Shown: one piece after another, positions 26,462-40,800 of the stretch
Position numbering within the stretch: the stretch's first letter is position 1
How the letters are laid out: every line of letters starts with the position of its first letter
From: Atrichornis clamosus
Taxonomy: Eukaryota > Chordata > Aves > Passeriformes > Menuridae
Direction: 5' to 3'
DNA: 64,000 bases
Assembly: GCA_013400975.1 (NCBI GenBank)
Contig: WBMZ01002995.1
Location: 62,001-126,000, forward strand
Notes under the pieces: generated by a model
What the model saw: the letters and a program-made list of their open reading frames with translations, nothing else
What the model was told of the DNA's origin: nothing
Database searches by the model: none
Position numbers and translations under genes: made by a program

Positions 26462-29400
26462 GGGTTTAGAGGTTTTTTTTCTTTCTTTTGAAGATAAAGC
26501 TTTCCATGGACTTCTGTCACCTCTGTCTTGTGTCACTGGTGAATTTCTCCAGTTTTCAGGGGTTAAAGCAGGGGAGTAGCTTTCCCTGCTCTTGGGTTAT
26601 GGAAACAGATTATGGATCTGAAAGGTAAGTGGTGCCCAGAGGAGAATTTTCTGCCAAGGCTTTGCTGCCAGGTGTGGATATGCCAACAGCTTCTCTCTGA
26701 ACTTTGCAGGTGTCCTTCTAATTTTCAAGGGTTGCCTGATGGTTTACTTCTGCCTCATTTAATCTCATTTAATGCTGAAAATAATTTCTCTCTATTTAAC
26801 ATAATTCACAGTCTCTTTAACTTGGCAGTGGTAATAGACACTCAATTGGCTAATCTTCATATAAAATTCCCAGTTTAGGTTTTATTTAACTTGTATCAGT
26901 TCAAATCTTTTTAAGGAACCTGAAGGGAATTTCCACTAAAATGCCCTTGTGAAAAATAAAATATTCTTTTTGAAAGATAAACTACCCTTTTTTTCAACTT
27001 TCAGACTTTCTACATAACTCATATGAGTCATACAATGTAAATGCGATACTGAAATAAGCATAGAATAAAAGCTAAAATGCAACTATGAAAAAAAAGTTAC
27101 ATATTAGAAAACATTTTGGTATTCACAGAATAAAAGGAAAAAAGAAAAAGCCTTCTGAAATTTCCTCTGAGAAAATGCATTAAAATCTGATCATCTTCAC
27201 TTTTAACCTTGACGTGAATAATGTCAGTATCCTCTGGGTCAGCTTTGCAGCAGTGACTCCCACTCACTCTCTACTCCTTTTGCCAACTGCTTCCTTTCCT
27301 TTCTTGTATTCCACAACAGAGCTGGTATTTCTTTTATCTCTGCTAGCCTTTCCCACATCTAAACACATAATTTCCTCCCCTAACTCCCCCAGTCACCAGC
27401 TCCTGGTAGTGCATGTACTCTCCAAGTAATAGTTCTTGCTGATCTTAGAAAATCATGTTTCTCTTCTGGCTTCTTTGAGTGCTCTCCAGGGCAAAACTGG
27501 GTGCAAAGCAAGCGGGCTTGTACCAAACCACTCTTCTATATTCTTCTTTCTATGATCTGCCTTGCTTTAATAACCAGTCTGTAAAATGCTAAGTTATTCT
27601 CTATTATTTTGATAGTGGCCATGAAGTTTATTTGGTTTTATAGAAGGAAATGAATATTTGCACCTGCTCTTTCTCTTTTGCAAAGGGCTTCAATTTCATG
27701 TTACTATTTTCCTCTAATTCATTCCTTAAACTGTTAGGACATCATCAAACAACACATTGAACCTCCTCCACGTGTTTGCTAGAAGCAATTTTTCAGGAGA
27801 TCTATAAAACTGAAGTAGAAAAATGATCCCAGATCTAGTAAGTATAAGACAGAACTGCCCAAGAATGCATTGCTTTTTGGTACCAAATGGGAATTAATTC
27901 AATATTAAACATTTCTATGACTGGCTTTGTTTGCCGAGACTCTGGGGTGCCTGCGAGCTTTTGCCAGAGCAGGGCACTGCTGTGGGTGGTACTGTGTAAG
28001 AAAAGGATAAAAATGACACCCCAGAATCTAAGTCACACAACAAACCATTTGAAATCTGCATAGATACAACTGCTGTAGTAAAAACACTCGTTGTTTTGTC
28101 TGATTTTGTTACAATAAAAGAGCAGCTGATACAGAGGAATGCCTTCCTTCACCAGGAAGGCAGTGTCTCATAGTACTGGGCATGAACTCGTTAGACAAAA
28201 TATTTGGCTCCTCATAGTCCAGCCTGAACTGTGAAATCCAACAAACTGTGTTTGCATTTTTGCAATGGCTATCAAGATGATATTATAGAAGAAATCTGCA
28301 AGAAAATTAAGTGGGATAGAAGAGCGGCACTGCTGTGGAAATAAATAGTGACATCAAAAGGTAGCTGTGCTTAGTCATGAGATCAGACTCCTTACAGGAC
28401 GAATGTGCTACCCTGGCTCGCAGGTATGACTGCTCGAGGCTGTGGTTTCCCACCTATCCAGCAGTAATAATGATGGGAAATGAATGCCACTTACATTTGA
28501 CAAACAGTATTAGGGGTTCCAGGTGAGGTACAATGCTAAGTATTTAAACAGCCTGGTCTGGTTTGGTGTGGATTACCACTTATTTCCTTGAGACCCAGAG
28601 CTGGAAGTGGGCACTTAGACCTTTCTTGTCCAGCAATCAAGAAGTTCCTCTTCATTTATAGGAAATTTTTGGTAGAAACAGAATCTTTCTTAGCCTTTTT
28701 TCCTCTTTTTTTTTTCCTGCCCTCTTTGTGTAAGTGAGGGTGTTGTACTCCAACTAGCTTTTTCTGTGAAAAAGAAAAGTTGAGAAAAGTTTCCTATATG
28801 CACAAGTCTATTCGTGGCTGAGTGAAAGTTTTCATGAAGGAGCAAACTTCACAAAGGTTTTCATCCACAAGTTAACTCTCATTAGATGTTTTAGCCTGTC
28901 CAGTTGGCAGACACAAATCCAGAGTTAGCAAGACATTTCCTGTTTCATTTCTTTGTCCTCAACCTTTAGCAGATGACCTAGCTGGAGCGAAAATTTTATA
29001 GCATAAATGTGTATAACACAAGCAGGAAAGGGTAGAGAAGGTGATTTCCTTCACATATCTAGGGCAGTCCATAATAATATAGACAGCAATGACAGGTTGG
29101 GAGTCCTGCACACTCTGTTTCAGCAACTTGTGGAGCTTAAGGTATGGAGCAAAACAGAGAAGAGTTTGGAGGTACAAAAAAGCTACTAGCAAGATATTTC
29201 AATTTCTGAGGTTTCTCAGCTTCCGAGATAGGCACTTTTTGTCTATCAAATGCTCATCCATTTACATACAGTCATTATCATCTGCTTTTGAGACTAAATG
29301 TAGGAATCAATCAGTATTTTAATGTAGATCAATCATCCTTGGAGATTTTATTCATATGTTTTCTGTTAATAATTTTAACATTAAAATTGATTTAGTTTAG

Positions 29401-32400
29401 AGAAGGTACCTGGAGCCTACCTGGGTAGGTGAGGTGATCAGCTTTTCTAGAAGCAGGAAGAAATGAAGTGAAACACTTGAATCAGTTTGGGTAGATTATA
29501 TTCATCCACTTACCTTACTAGGAACATCATTCCCTCTATGACCTGATTTCTGTAGAATAAATACATTCATTATTTTACTAAGTTTTATTTCTAAAAGTCA
29601 TTTGAAAAAAACAATTATGAGGACATTATTTGTACTACTTTTATGGAGTTACCTGGGAATTAACTTATCATGGCAGTATTTCCTTTGCCAGAATCCTTTT
29701 CTTAGGTATTTTATAATTTCTCCACCTAGTTGTTCAGGGAATACAGCTCAGATTTAAGTATAATTTAAGAAATCACTGAGAAAGCAGAATTTTAATTGCA
29801 ATCAGATTTTTTTTACCCCACTGTTTTGGTTTGAGCCTGGCTAGAAATCAAGAAATTTTTTTGCATAGATATTGTGTTCAACAGCTAAAATAATTATCTC
29901 CAAACAGGAATCTGGACTCATCTAACCTAGTCTTCTAAACTGATTCATTTAAACCTCCCTGACTTCTCACAGCTAGCAGAGATGCAGCCTAAGGGGGAGT
30001 TCGCTGTGACAGTGTAAGGTAATTAAAATCACACCACAAGATGACACCTCACTTTCCACAGAACAGGGAATTGATCTAGCAATTGGTCTGGACATATTGC
30101 CATAAAAACAGATCTCTAAAGCATGATGAGGAGCCCTCAAGTTAGCATAGGTGTATTTAACAGAGGGAAATGATTAGTTGAATTTCTTCTTTGGCTATTT
30201 CTCTGCATTGTGCAATGCTCAGTTAGAATAGATAAAATAGGATTGCTTAGCAGCTGCAATTATTTAACTGACGGGATTTATTGCATTTGAAAAATGAAGT
30301 CAGTCCTCTGGAGGGAACATGCAGTTACTTAGAAATACATGTGAAATATTTAGGGTGAAGTAATTCATCTGGAATGGTGAACATTTCATTTCTGTAATTT
30401 AGTCCCTGATCTGTAACTGCATTTTGTTTCACAGGCAATTTTAGAGATTATTTTATTTGACTAGCAAAAAACCTGAAAATGTTGGAAAACAGTCTAGTGG
30501 TGAAGGTGTTGACTGCAGAAGCACAACTGAAACAGCTGTGACCTACCCTACCAGCAGAGCTTGCTGGTGTAACAGCACCGGTTCCAGAGGAGTAACATCG
30601 GAGAACATGCCCAGGAACTTGTTATGAACAGCAAAATTAAAAGACACATCAAAAATACTTTGTGTATTTGTGCTTTACAGCTGTCTGTGTTCAAAATTTA
30701 GGTCCTCAGATTTCCAGCTAAGTTGGGAGATTCTAAATTCTGTAGATACTCACATTTTTTCCTCAAAAGACCTAAGTGAATAAAGATCTTTCAATCGTGG
30801 TCAGAAGTAAACAATCCCTCTCACAACCACACTGGTGAGATTTACCAAGCTGTAATTCTTTCATGTCTCAAAATCACCGAGACACTGGCATTCTTAGAGC
30901 ATATACATGAGAAAGCCTTGCACATACTGGGGCTAAGGGAGGTGAGAGATGAATCAAATGCTGGAATCTGACTGTAAAGCCGGTTTCTTTTCTTTTGCAG
31001 AGGCAGAGATTCAGATGGCAGATTCTTAAATTTTTCATACAAAATGTTCCCTGATGCAGGTATCTGGAATCCAGCTCTCTCTTTCTTGTATATTCCATTG
31101 GAATATAATTATGTTTAATAACATCTTTCTCTTTCAATAGATACTGAATTATTGAATAATTTCAACAAGAAAGATTGGAATAAATAGCCTGTACTGTGAG
31201 GTTAGAGGGTTTAAGAAGAACGTGTGGGTTGATAATACCTTAGTAGAGAAAGTTAGTGACAGTGGGTCTTCACATCTCTATAAGGGCTATGACCATTGAG
31301 CAGATGGATGAAACAGGAGTAATATCATTCAGTACAAACACCTCTACAAGGAAGAGCTTAGGGAGGGATTCCTTACCGGAATGGCAGGCCAGCACTCTGC
31401 TAAGACTGAACTGGGTCCCACTGGCCCACTTGCAGATTGCTTTTCACTGGCTACCTGAAATATCAGCTATGATAGATACTGCTTGTTGGCAGTTAACCTT
31501 TCCCATGTGCAATTTAGGGGCCTTAAGAATGTCATTGGAGGTTATGGATTCCTAGATTTCAACTGTAATGAGGCTGAATAAGTATGCTTGAATTTACTTA
31601 TTCTTTTTTTTGGTGAATCATCTTTAACTAATAATGAGGATTTTGAACATAGATTAATCTTTCTTGTACACTTCAAGGCCTCTGCTGGCACCCAGACAAG
31701 CACACATCATGGTATTGGCACCCTGCTCCTGGCAGGAGATTGGGACACGTAGACTCCCACAAGAGCAACAACCAAGAGCGCTCCAACTCTTGCTTAGCCC
31801 ATAAGCAAGAGTAATGTGTTTGTGTCGTCTCTCTACAAAGTATCTAAATCAGCTTCTAAATGCTCCCAAATTCTTTTTCCTGGAGAGTAGAAATCTGATG
31901 ATGACTCTGAAAGGCAAGCTTCCCATGGGATGCTATATGACAGCCTGTCACAAGGCCCTTCAACCTGAAATATTTCTTGATTTTTTGTCTTAAGCTTTTA
32001 TGCAGCCTTTTTACAGCTTGAAATAGTGTTTTCTATCAGTTCAGGTAGAATATCCTTATAAATGTTTATTTATCTGTTCAGTACAACAATGAGATCTGGG
32101 GCTAAATGCTACAGATAAAAGGGAGATTGAAGTAACATGCACAGAGATGCAGCTAATACCTTTAAGTAAATGTCATGTTCGTAGGACTCAGGGTGAAATG
32201 GCATTAGCCAGAGGAGTGTCTTTCCTCTCATGTCTCCCCAGTCATTCAGTGCTCCTTTCTAACCTGATATTCTCCCTATCCTCTCATTCTCTCTCTTAGT
32301 GACTCTGTAGCTAGGCAGAGACTTTTCATTGAACAGGCACACCCTTGGCAGAATTTTTTCAGGTGAATACACATAAAATTAGATTAAACAATTTTATTAC

Positions 32401-35400
32401 CCTACTTAAGCATTTTTCTCCCTTTCCTTTTAATTTATCTGACACAAGCATTCAAGAGGTAGAACTGAAGAGAGAGCAAGGAAACACCCTGTTACCTATC
32501 AAAGCTTTGGGGATTTCTTGAGATGAAGCAGTTACTCAGAAAGCCAACGGTTCATGAAACAAAGAAAATGTAGCTTACATCTGGGAAAAGACTCAAGTGA
32601 AATTGCAAATATTTAATCTATCCAATTCAAAAGAAATCAAAATGATTCAAAACAGTTCCTTGAGGTACTGAACCACTGAGTCACTAATTTCCTCATCAGC
32701 AGGAAAGCAGCTCCTATGTAAAAGACAGCAACGAACTCAGAAAATTTGGTAAAAGATGGATCACTACCACTATTTCACTAAGGCTGTGGTACAAGTTTTC
32801 AGGTGACTCATCCAGCTGACCAGTGCCAATTTGTAGCTGGTAAGGATCTTTTCACAGCAATATTGTGACATCTGTCGATGTCAGCAGTCACAGACACTGA
32901 GCTGTGATTGTTAGCAACTAAGCCTTGTTGGGTGCATCCATTACAGCCTAACAGTGCTGCAAAATTAGCCACCCACTATATGGCATTAACAGGTCATGAT
33001 CAAGGCTCTAATACATTTTCATGGATATGAAATATTTATTTCTTCAGATTACCTGCATATGAGACAAATATCCATCATATGAAAAGAGGAATTTAATTTG
33101 TCTTTACAAAAATAACCTCAAAGGCTCTGGGAGCTCTGAAGGTAAACCCCTTGGTATTTCGAACAAGCTGGAAGGAGAGGAGAAAAAATTTCTGCCTTGG
33201 TATAATTAGATTCCTGCCTTTTTCATCCCCATTTTCAAGCTGCTGTGCTTCAGGACCCAACGAATATGAGCTTTGGTTGCATGGCACACATGGCTATGAG
33301 CAAGCAGGGAGCCCATGGAGCACGTAGGGAAGGTGTCTCCTCATCAGGTTTTGGAGAGTGCATAGCAAGGTCGGGATGGGGGACACTGCAGTGCCTGGGG
33401 CCAGTGCTCCCCATGCTTATCTGGCTGGGAGGCAGCACATCTCACAGGGTTCCTGCTCTGGAAAGGAAGAACACAGCCCAGCCCGGTGCTCTGGAAAGAA
33501 GACTACAACCCATCTCAGCACTCTAGAAGGTTTCCAAGTCCCTGCAGGCTGATAGGGAGGCACAACACATAAAATGTGTGTCTGGCTTGGAAACTGGACA
33601 GCTAAATACTTCTGAGGTTCGTGACATATTGTAATGTGCAGGTTGGGTCTCACAGAAAACTGGCCTTCCTGGAAGACAAGGCATTTTGTACTTTGAAGCA
33701 GTTCAGCACTGATGAAGAATAATGTCTAATTGTAGTGAGCAATGTTATAATTCTGCTTTTTATTGATTTTTCAAACTGAGTTATATTTTGCATTTTTAAG
33801 AACTTTCTCAGTCAACCTTATTGAGTATAATTTCCCATTCTGTTTTCTAGCAATTAGTGAAATGAATCTCATTTCATTGTGGGGTATGTCAGCTCTGTGT
33901 AGCCTTGGAACCAGAATGGAATAAAAAGAGGAATTATATCAGGAATAGGGTAATGTCTGCTCCATAGTGGAAATTCGTGTAGTTGTCCCACGATGCCACA
34001 TGACTTCTCTCTCCAAATCCAGCTCAGCATGGCCCAAACCTTAAGGAGATCACTTCCCAGCCTGCTGCCAAACCTCAGCCCAGTACCACAAGGGCTGAGC
34101 TTCACAGCACTGTGACAGCACGGCCTGGGAAATCTGATGGACATCAATTTTTAAAAGTGAATTTATCCCCCTCCTGAGTCATGAAAATGTTTTCTCAAAA
34201 ACATTGCTGGGAAAAAATGATTTTACAGACAGAAAGGTTGTATTTATTGAAACTCTACATTATACCTTTATGAGTAAAAAAAAAGAAAAAAGAAAAAGTA
34301 CAGTCCTCAGGACAATTCAAAGGACTTTTTGAATGTGGAAAGAAATCCTTGTTACAATAATAAAAGAGTTATTTTAGCATTTTTTTCAGTTGTTATTTCT
34401 TTAAAGACATTTCCTGGTTTAATTGGCATTGCTAACAGGTTTTCATTTTTTTTACCAAACATGTGGGAAGAGTTGTTAAGTAGTGTCTATCAATAGTAAA
34501 AGGCAGTAAAAAAGAGCTGATTTACAAGGGGTACAAGAGTACAAAGCAAAATCTGAGGAGAAGCAAACTAATAGAGCAAAGCTAGTATGATTTTCTGAAA
34601 GATGCTCCCAGCATATTTGATTGCAATAGGGCATGCCTGAAATTAAAACTAATTAAGCAAATGGAAACATCAAATTAGCTGAGAAGGTTTTAGAGCCAAA
34701 TCCTATGGTATTCACAAGAATTTCAGTAAGAGTATTGCCTGGAAAAACACTGGAGTGTTAGATTTTTGAATAATAAGAACATATGGGATACTTCTGGGTT
34801 AGTTTTACAGAACATCATAAAAGAGTGGGCTATAAAACCGGCAGTGCATAATAAAAGCTAACTGCAAACACAATATAAACCAATCTTTCTACTTCAACTT
34901 TAGAGGAAAATGTGACTCCAGAAGTGAAGGAACTATCTATATTTCTTCCAAATATCTCTAAGTAGCAGTATTTTATGTAGTAAACTAAATGGGAGACAAT
35001 AGCTTCTTTAACACTACAGCACATTAAAAAAGCTTAATTTGAAAAAATAAATGCTTACTCCTAAGATTATGACTTTGTAGTAATAGCCTATTACCCACAT
35101 TCAGCTTTCTAGACCCACTATATGTGATTAGAAAACTGAGTACAAGTGAAGTCATGTATCTGCTTATACATTTCTCAGTATAATTTGTGTTCCATACATC
35201 TGTCTTTTAGATGACAAGCCTTTAGGGATCAGGTCTTTTGCAAAACATCAAATAAGCTATTTATCTAAGTAGAAAAGGACAATCTTGTGCAAGAGGAGCT
35301 ACTGATCAGATTTGGCTTTGGAAAAACAGTGTGGCTTTTTATGCAACTTGTAAAAAGTTGGTAAGATTTTATTTTTTGAAACACTTTTGAAGTACAGGAT

Positions 35401-38400
35401 TGAGTCAATGATATGAGAGAATAATCCCACCTGTGTCTGCTGCAGTATCTTCACTTTCCATTATACTAGATTTCAAACCTATGTGTTTAAAGGGTAAGAA
35501 TTCAAACATTTAATATAGAACAGAAAAGAAAGTACATAAGAAGACTAAATCTAAAATACAATTGTATTGACATATAAAATACTTGGCTAAATAAACTATG
35601 TCCATCTTTCTTTATGCAGATGGACCAGCTTTGCCTTGCTGGTGATCTGGCTGGACATGACCATATTGGTGCTAAAACCAACTGCCTATTCAAGAGCTGG
35701 TTTTCTTGGCATTAGGTACCAGGATGACTCAAACTGAAGTTTGCCTGCTATCCCAGTCTTTCTGTTCTGTTTTAGGCAAATCAGTTACTATCCAACTTGC
35801 AAAAAAATTTCACTAATTTTGTGAAATCTCTAATTGTACTACAGGACATGTCTTCTCCCTCCCGCTCTGCACAATGATCATGAAAGGTCCTCCCTTGTTC
35901 AGAGCCAGGGTAAGTAGAACTGGCAGTGTACAACCGGGGAGACTGTGCCTTGAGGCTTAGCCATGTGCTGGGTACTGAGATGTCCCCAGATCTCCTGATG
36001 GCTTCCTAGCTCTTGCAGTGTCCATAAAATGCAGCTTCACACTCTTTTTAAAGACAGCTCAGGCCAGCAGCAGCCTTGGTGCTTTCATGCAAGGCTGAGA
36101 CTGGGCTGGTATCTCCATGCCAAAAGCCCAGGTGGTACAACACAGAGGTGGATAAAATGGCTCTACATTAGTCTGTGCACCTGCAGAAGCTGAAACACTT
36201 TCTTTATGTTCACTTATCCACTCGACTTTAGCCCCAGTGCCTCAGATAGAGGGCACTTGTCTGTAGATTAAGCATCTCTGGTAACTGTGTTAACAGTGGA
36301 TATATAAGCACCCTGATAGGACTCCTAGGCCTTGCAGATGTTCAAATGATGTAACACTGATTTCTGCCTGTATTTTTTGGTGACTTCTCAGTCAAATGAA
36401 CATACCAATTTTTCATCTGCTAATATTTCTCATCGATATGAAACGTATATATGCACAGGATATATATGAAATCTCTGGCTTGGCTTTTCAAAAATTACAG
36501 GAGAAATAAGTTTTATGTTGAGAAATATCAGTCTGAGTGAGACTGACTATTTAGTAAGAACATATTTCTCCACACATTTCAGAGGGCAGAAAGGAACAAA
36601 GCATTTTGCTTCCTTAAATTCAGGACTTTTTGGTTGGACTTGAATACTCTTGTACTTCTTTTACTAAAACTGATACATGTGAAAGGTAATTCAATTTTAT
36701 AAACCCAATCTTTCATTAAAACATATTTATGCTTGTATTCTTGTTTCAGTCCAGCAGTGAAAGAAGATTTGGAACTTTGGGGTTACCCAAAGGACAGAAA
36801 TTTTGGGGTATAACAAGCAGCATTGCTTACCAGGCTTGCATTTCACACATATTGAGTGTTCTGATTGCTTCCAGACCAGTTCCTTACTGCATGGCTTCTG
36901 TAGGAGAAATTCCATCCGTTCATGGTTTACTCATATGTTGGTCATTCTCAACCATCAATGTGGTTGTGAACCTCCTTGCTGTTTTACTAGCATGACTGGA
37001 TCCACATGAACCCAAATCTCTGGCCTTTCCCATAATCTGCTACCCCGTAAGAGCTTTCTGATTCAGCTCATGCAGGGAACCAACACAAGAATCATTACAC
37101 AACACATAAGGTGTATATGTATTTTCCCACATTACTCTTCACCCATCCCAGGCACTAACCAAATATTGGGTGTGACAGAAGACATCTTGTCAGACATGCG
37201 TAAATATGATGGATCATTCAGCTTCCTTGTCTTTGCTGTAGCATTATAGCTTTCCTCTTTTTACAGCAGTCAATGGGAGAATTTAATTCTTAGAAACTGA
37301 CTGTGTTTCTTACAGGTTTCTAAAATAAACAAAGTCTTGAACAACATAGCTGGCATCTTCATTCCCTTTTGTGTTGAACTTAAAAAAAAAAAAAATATAT
37401 AAATTTCCAGTTATATTACAGTTTATGCCAAAAAATGTTAGGACAAAGTTAAGAAGTCAGTACTGGAAAACAAAGTCCTCTGTGTTGGATGATCAAAAGG
37501 ACTAATTCAGTGCAGCAGTACCTTCATTAGCTGAAAGGACTGATATTGTAGGTGCCATGGCAGAGACCGTGAGGGTTACCATATGCTCATCTCAGTCCCA
37601 TTTCTCAGATTTTGTGACATGGTAGCAGAGTCAGACTTACACAGGGAGAATAAAAATAACCACTACCTAAGGACAAAAAATAAGGTATTAAAACCAGCCT
37701 GCTTATCCTCATTGATCTTTCAGAAATATTTAAAGATAATTGTATCATTATGAATAGAATGGTGATTGTTTTATTTGGTACTTTTTCTGGATTGCCTTTT
37801 CGAGTGGGTGGGAGGTGTATATGAAATTCAGCTTCAGTCTCACCTTTCCCCCGTGAAACTGTCACCCCTACTTTACACAGCATTGTGGCCACTTGATGTG
37901 GTACAGCTCCCTTAACTGAGCTGACAGACCTATCCGTCCTTGCAATCTACATCAGGAAGCCTGTTTAAATCAATTCTCCTTCATTTTCATATATGAAAAC
38001 ATATATATGTCATGAGCCATGAATTGAGTTTTAATCCTCATGAGGAGGCCAAATAATAGCTCTCAGGTCTTTTAACATCTGCATATTTTTTTAGTCAGAA
38101 AAAAGGACTGCCACTTAAAAACACTTGAAATTTCAACTTTCTTCCATGAGATCTGTTCTTTGCATCCCAGCCTTGGCCCACAAGCTCATTCCATATTTTG
38201 CATCAAGTAACCTTCAAGATTAAAAATGTTCTGGTCTTGGGTCTTACTGAAACTGGAAGTAGCAAGTGAAAGGCAGTGTATTGCAGGAATCCAAACTATT
38301 CAGTATGTCAACACTGTTTGAAGAGCCACGTGTGCGTCATGTACTTGTTTGCAAGCTAATTAGATTGCTTGTTTTGAAAGATGGATTAATGAATTAATCA

Positions 38401-40751
38401 CAGGGTGCGGTAGATGTTTTTTCTTGGCATTTTGAGGCCGATTTAATATGAAGGGTTTTATTTTTTTCCATGTATGATTCATTTCAGAACTGGAAAACAC
38501 ATAAAATAGAAATGTGAAAATGATAACTGTGTTAAAAAATGAAAATTATAATCGCTGCTATCTGTGGCACAGCAAGTTTTCTTTTTTTTTATCTGAAACT
38601 GTAGATAGTGCTATCAACCATGGAAAGAGGGAATGATATGGGAACTTTCTAGTTAATAAATCAAAGCTGAATGGAAAAGGGTGTGGTGTTGATTGCACAA
38701 AATTCCAGAAAGGTTTCTGGTTTGCAAATCTAAAAACCCGGATAGTTCACATCTTGATACTTTCTCATACTGCAGCATTTATAGAATGCATATTTTTTGT
38801 CTTTATTCATATTAATTAAATTTTGGGCACCTCCTAATATTACAAGTTCACTGCCCCAAATTTAGATTCGAAGGCAGAAGACAGCAGAGACTTTGATCTG
38901 GCTCAGCCTCTGACCCATCTCTGCAGGATTCTGAACAGAAGGAGACACTCATTTCTGGCCAATTCACCAAATTGGGCATTTATATGTGCACTTCTCACTT
39001 ATACTCCTGTTTTTCAGCTTTCCCTCTCTAGACAGCTGCCCACCCAACGGGCAGAATTATGCACATTCTTTTCTTGGCGACATAACCTGCTGAGCACTGC
39101 ATGGTGAGATCCTGGCCCTTGGCACACATGAAGGGAAAGGGTCTTAATGTTCAGCAGTGCCAAGTTGTGCGACTCTGAGCAGGACATTTGGCATGAACTG
39201 TGAACCACCTGGTCTTCAAACACTTTGAAAATGAGAGGCAGAGCCAGATTTTCATAGATATCTACCTTAACAAATAAAGATAGCTATAAATGTCCAAGAA
39301 CAGAGATAATGTGCCTTAGACACTATGTAAACATTCCTAGGAAATTCCCACTCTATCAATAGGAGTTAGAAAGCTATGCACTTATTAAAATCCCACAAAT
39401 CAAACACCTTAGTAAATGCAGTCTTTGTTTCCCGATCCCTTCTGTTTTCAACTTAGCTTTACGAACACTCTCTGTACAGATACAGGACTGTGCAGTTCCT
39501 TCACCAACAACCTCCTTTTGGTTCTTTTTCATTACTAAAACTGAAGAAGTGACAGAGATCAAAGTACAGACTGCAACATCTGCATTACTAGTACAGGGGA
39601 CAATTGTACAGCCCAAATTGTACAGCTTAGGTCATGCACTAAGTCAAGGCAGAGTCCCATACCTGTCGATTAGGACTGTTGTTTCTTGAATATTGACTAA
39701 CTGTTAAATGGAAATTTAGCAGAAAGAAAACATACAGGAAGGCTGAGCCCTAATTATGTCTTGAAGCATGACTACACAAGTGTCTGAAAGAGGCGTTATC
39801 AAACCATAGTGAATGAATGCTACCAATAATCTATACCAGTGCTAGATATGGATTTAGTTATGTATTGCAATTTCTCTTCACATCTGCTTTGTTTGAAAGT
39901 AATAAAATAGAGAAAGCTGTCACAGTCATCCAGCAGTTCCAGAAATCTTGAAGTCGTGCTTTAGTGTGTTTTATGGAGCTCTCACTGCTGCTGAGATTTA
40001 TTGTATCAGCTGGAAAACAAAATTGTCATTATTTTATATTTGCAGGTGTCTGAAGGTGAAAAACATTACTTTTTAGGCTATTGCTGAGTACAGTGATGAA
40101 TTTCAAAGTTCTATTAATACTCTGTGCTCTCCCCTTAGCATGCAGATAGCTGATTTTTTTTTATTTCTTTTGCTTTTTGCACATTAGCTGGTGTATGATA
40201 GTGCTGCAATATGACCATGTGGCCAACAAGTTTATCATGTAGTGCTCAAAGAATATAAATAAATATTGTTACTTGGAATAAAATATGCAGCTTTTATCAT
40301 GGAGCCTACTGTGCAGAATAGACAGTGGGATGGATTTAGTGGAAGGGGCAGGGAAGGAGGGCTCTGTCACCAGCCTCAGCATCCCAGCAGGCCAGGTTGT
40401 GAGGTGGGAGCTCCCCGCTCACTCCTGCTCTCCCTCTCCCTTTAGCCATCTCCCCATCCCCATCCAGAGTGATGCACCTCAGGCCCTGCACCTCTCAGCC
40501 CGTGTCCCCAGCAGTGAGCTGCCTGTAGCTCTGCACAGCACTGGGACAAATGTCCTCCCCAAATCCAAGTGATGCTTCTAGCACAGGCTGTGACTTGCAC
40601 TGGGAAAAGGAATTTCCCCAGGCAATGATGATGGTGAGTGCCCTGGATGCCAAGGAGGGTGGGTTCAGTTGTATCCTTAGTTTTTCTGTGATGTCCTCAG
40701 AAAACTTGTATGCATTTCCAGCATTACATTACTCTTCACTTCAGACAGTCA

Positions 40752-40800
40752 CTCAGATTCATAGGAAAATTTGGGCTGAAAGGAGCTCAGAGCATCTGGC
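40752..40800 (-). mobile_element. Doubtful old CR1 remnant
   Basis: The plus strand reads cagattcataggaaaatttg and then a ggctgaaaggagctcagagc block, which resembles the inverted 3' end of an old CR1 subfamily (cataga..., then ttgggttggaaagga, then cctcagag). The match is short and imperfect, so it may be coincidental. Confidence 0.3.
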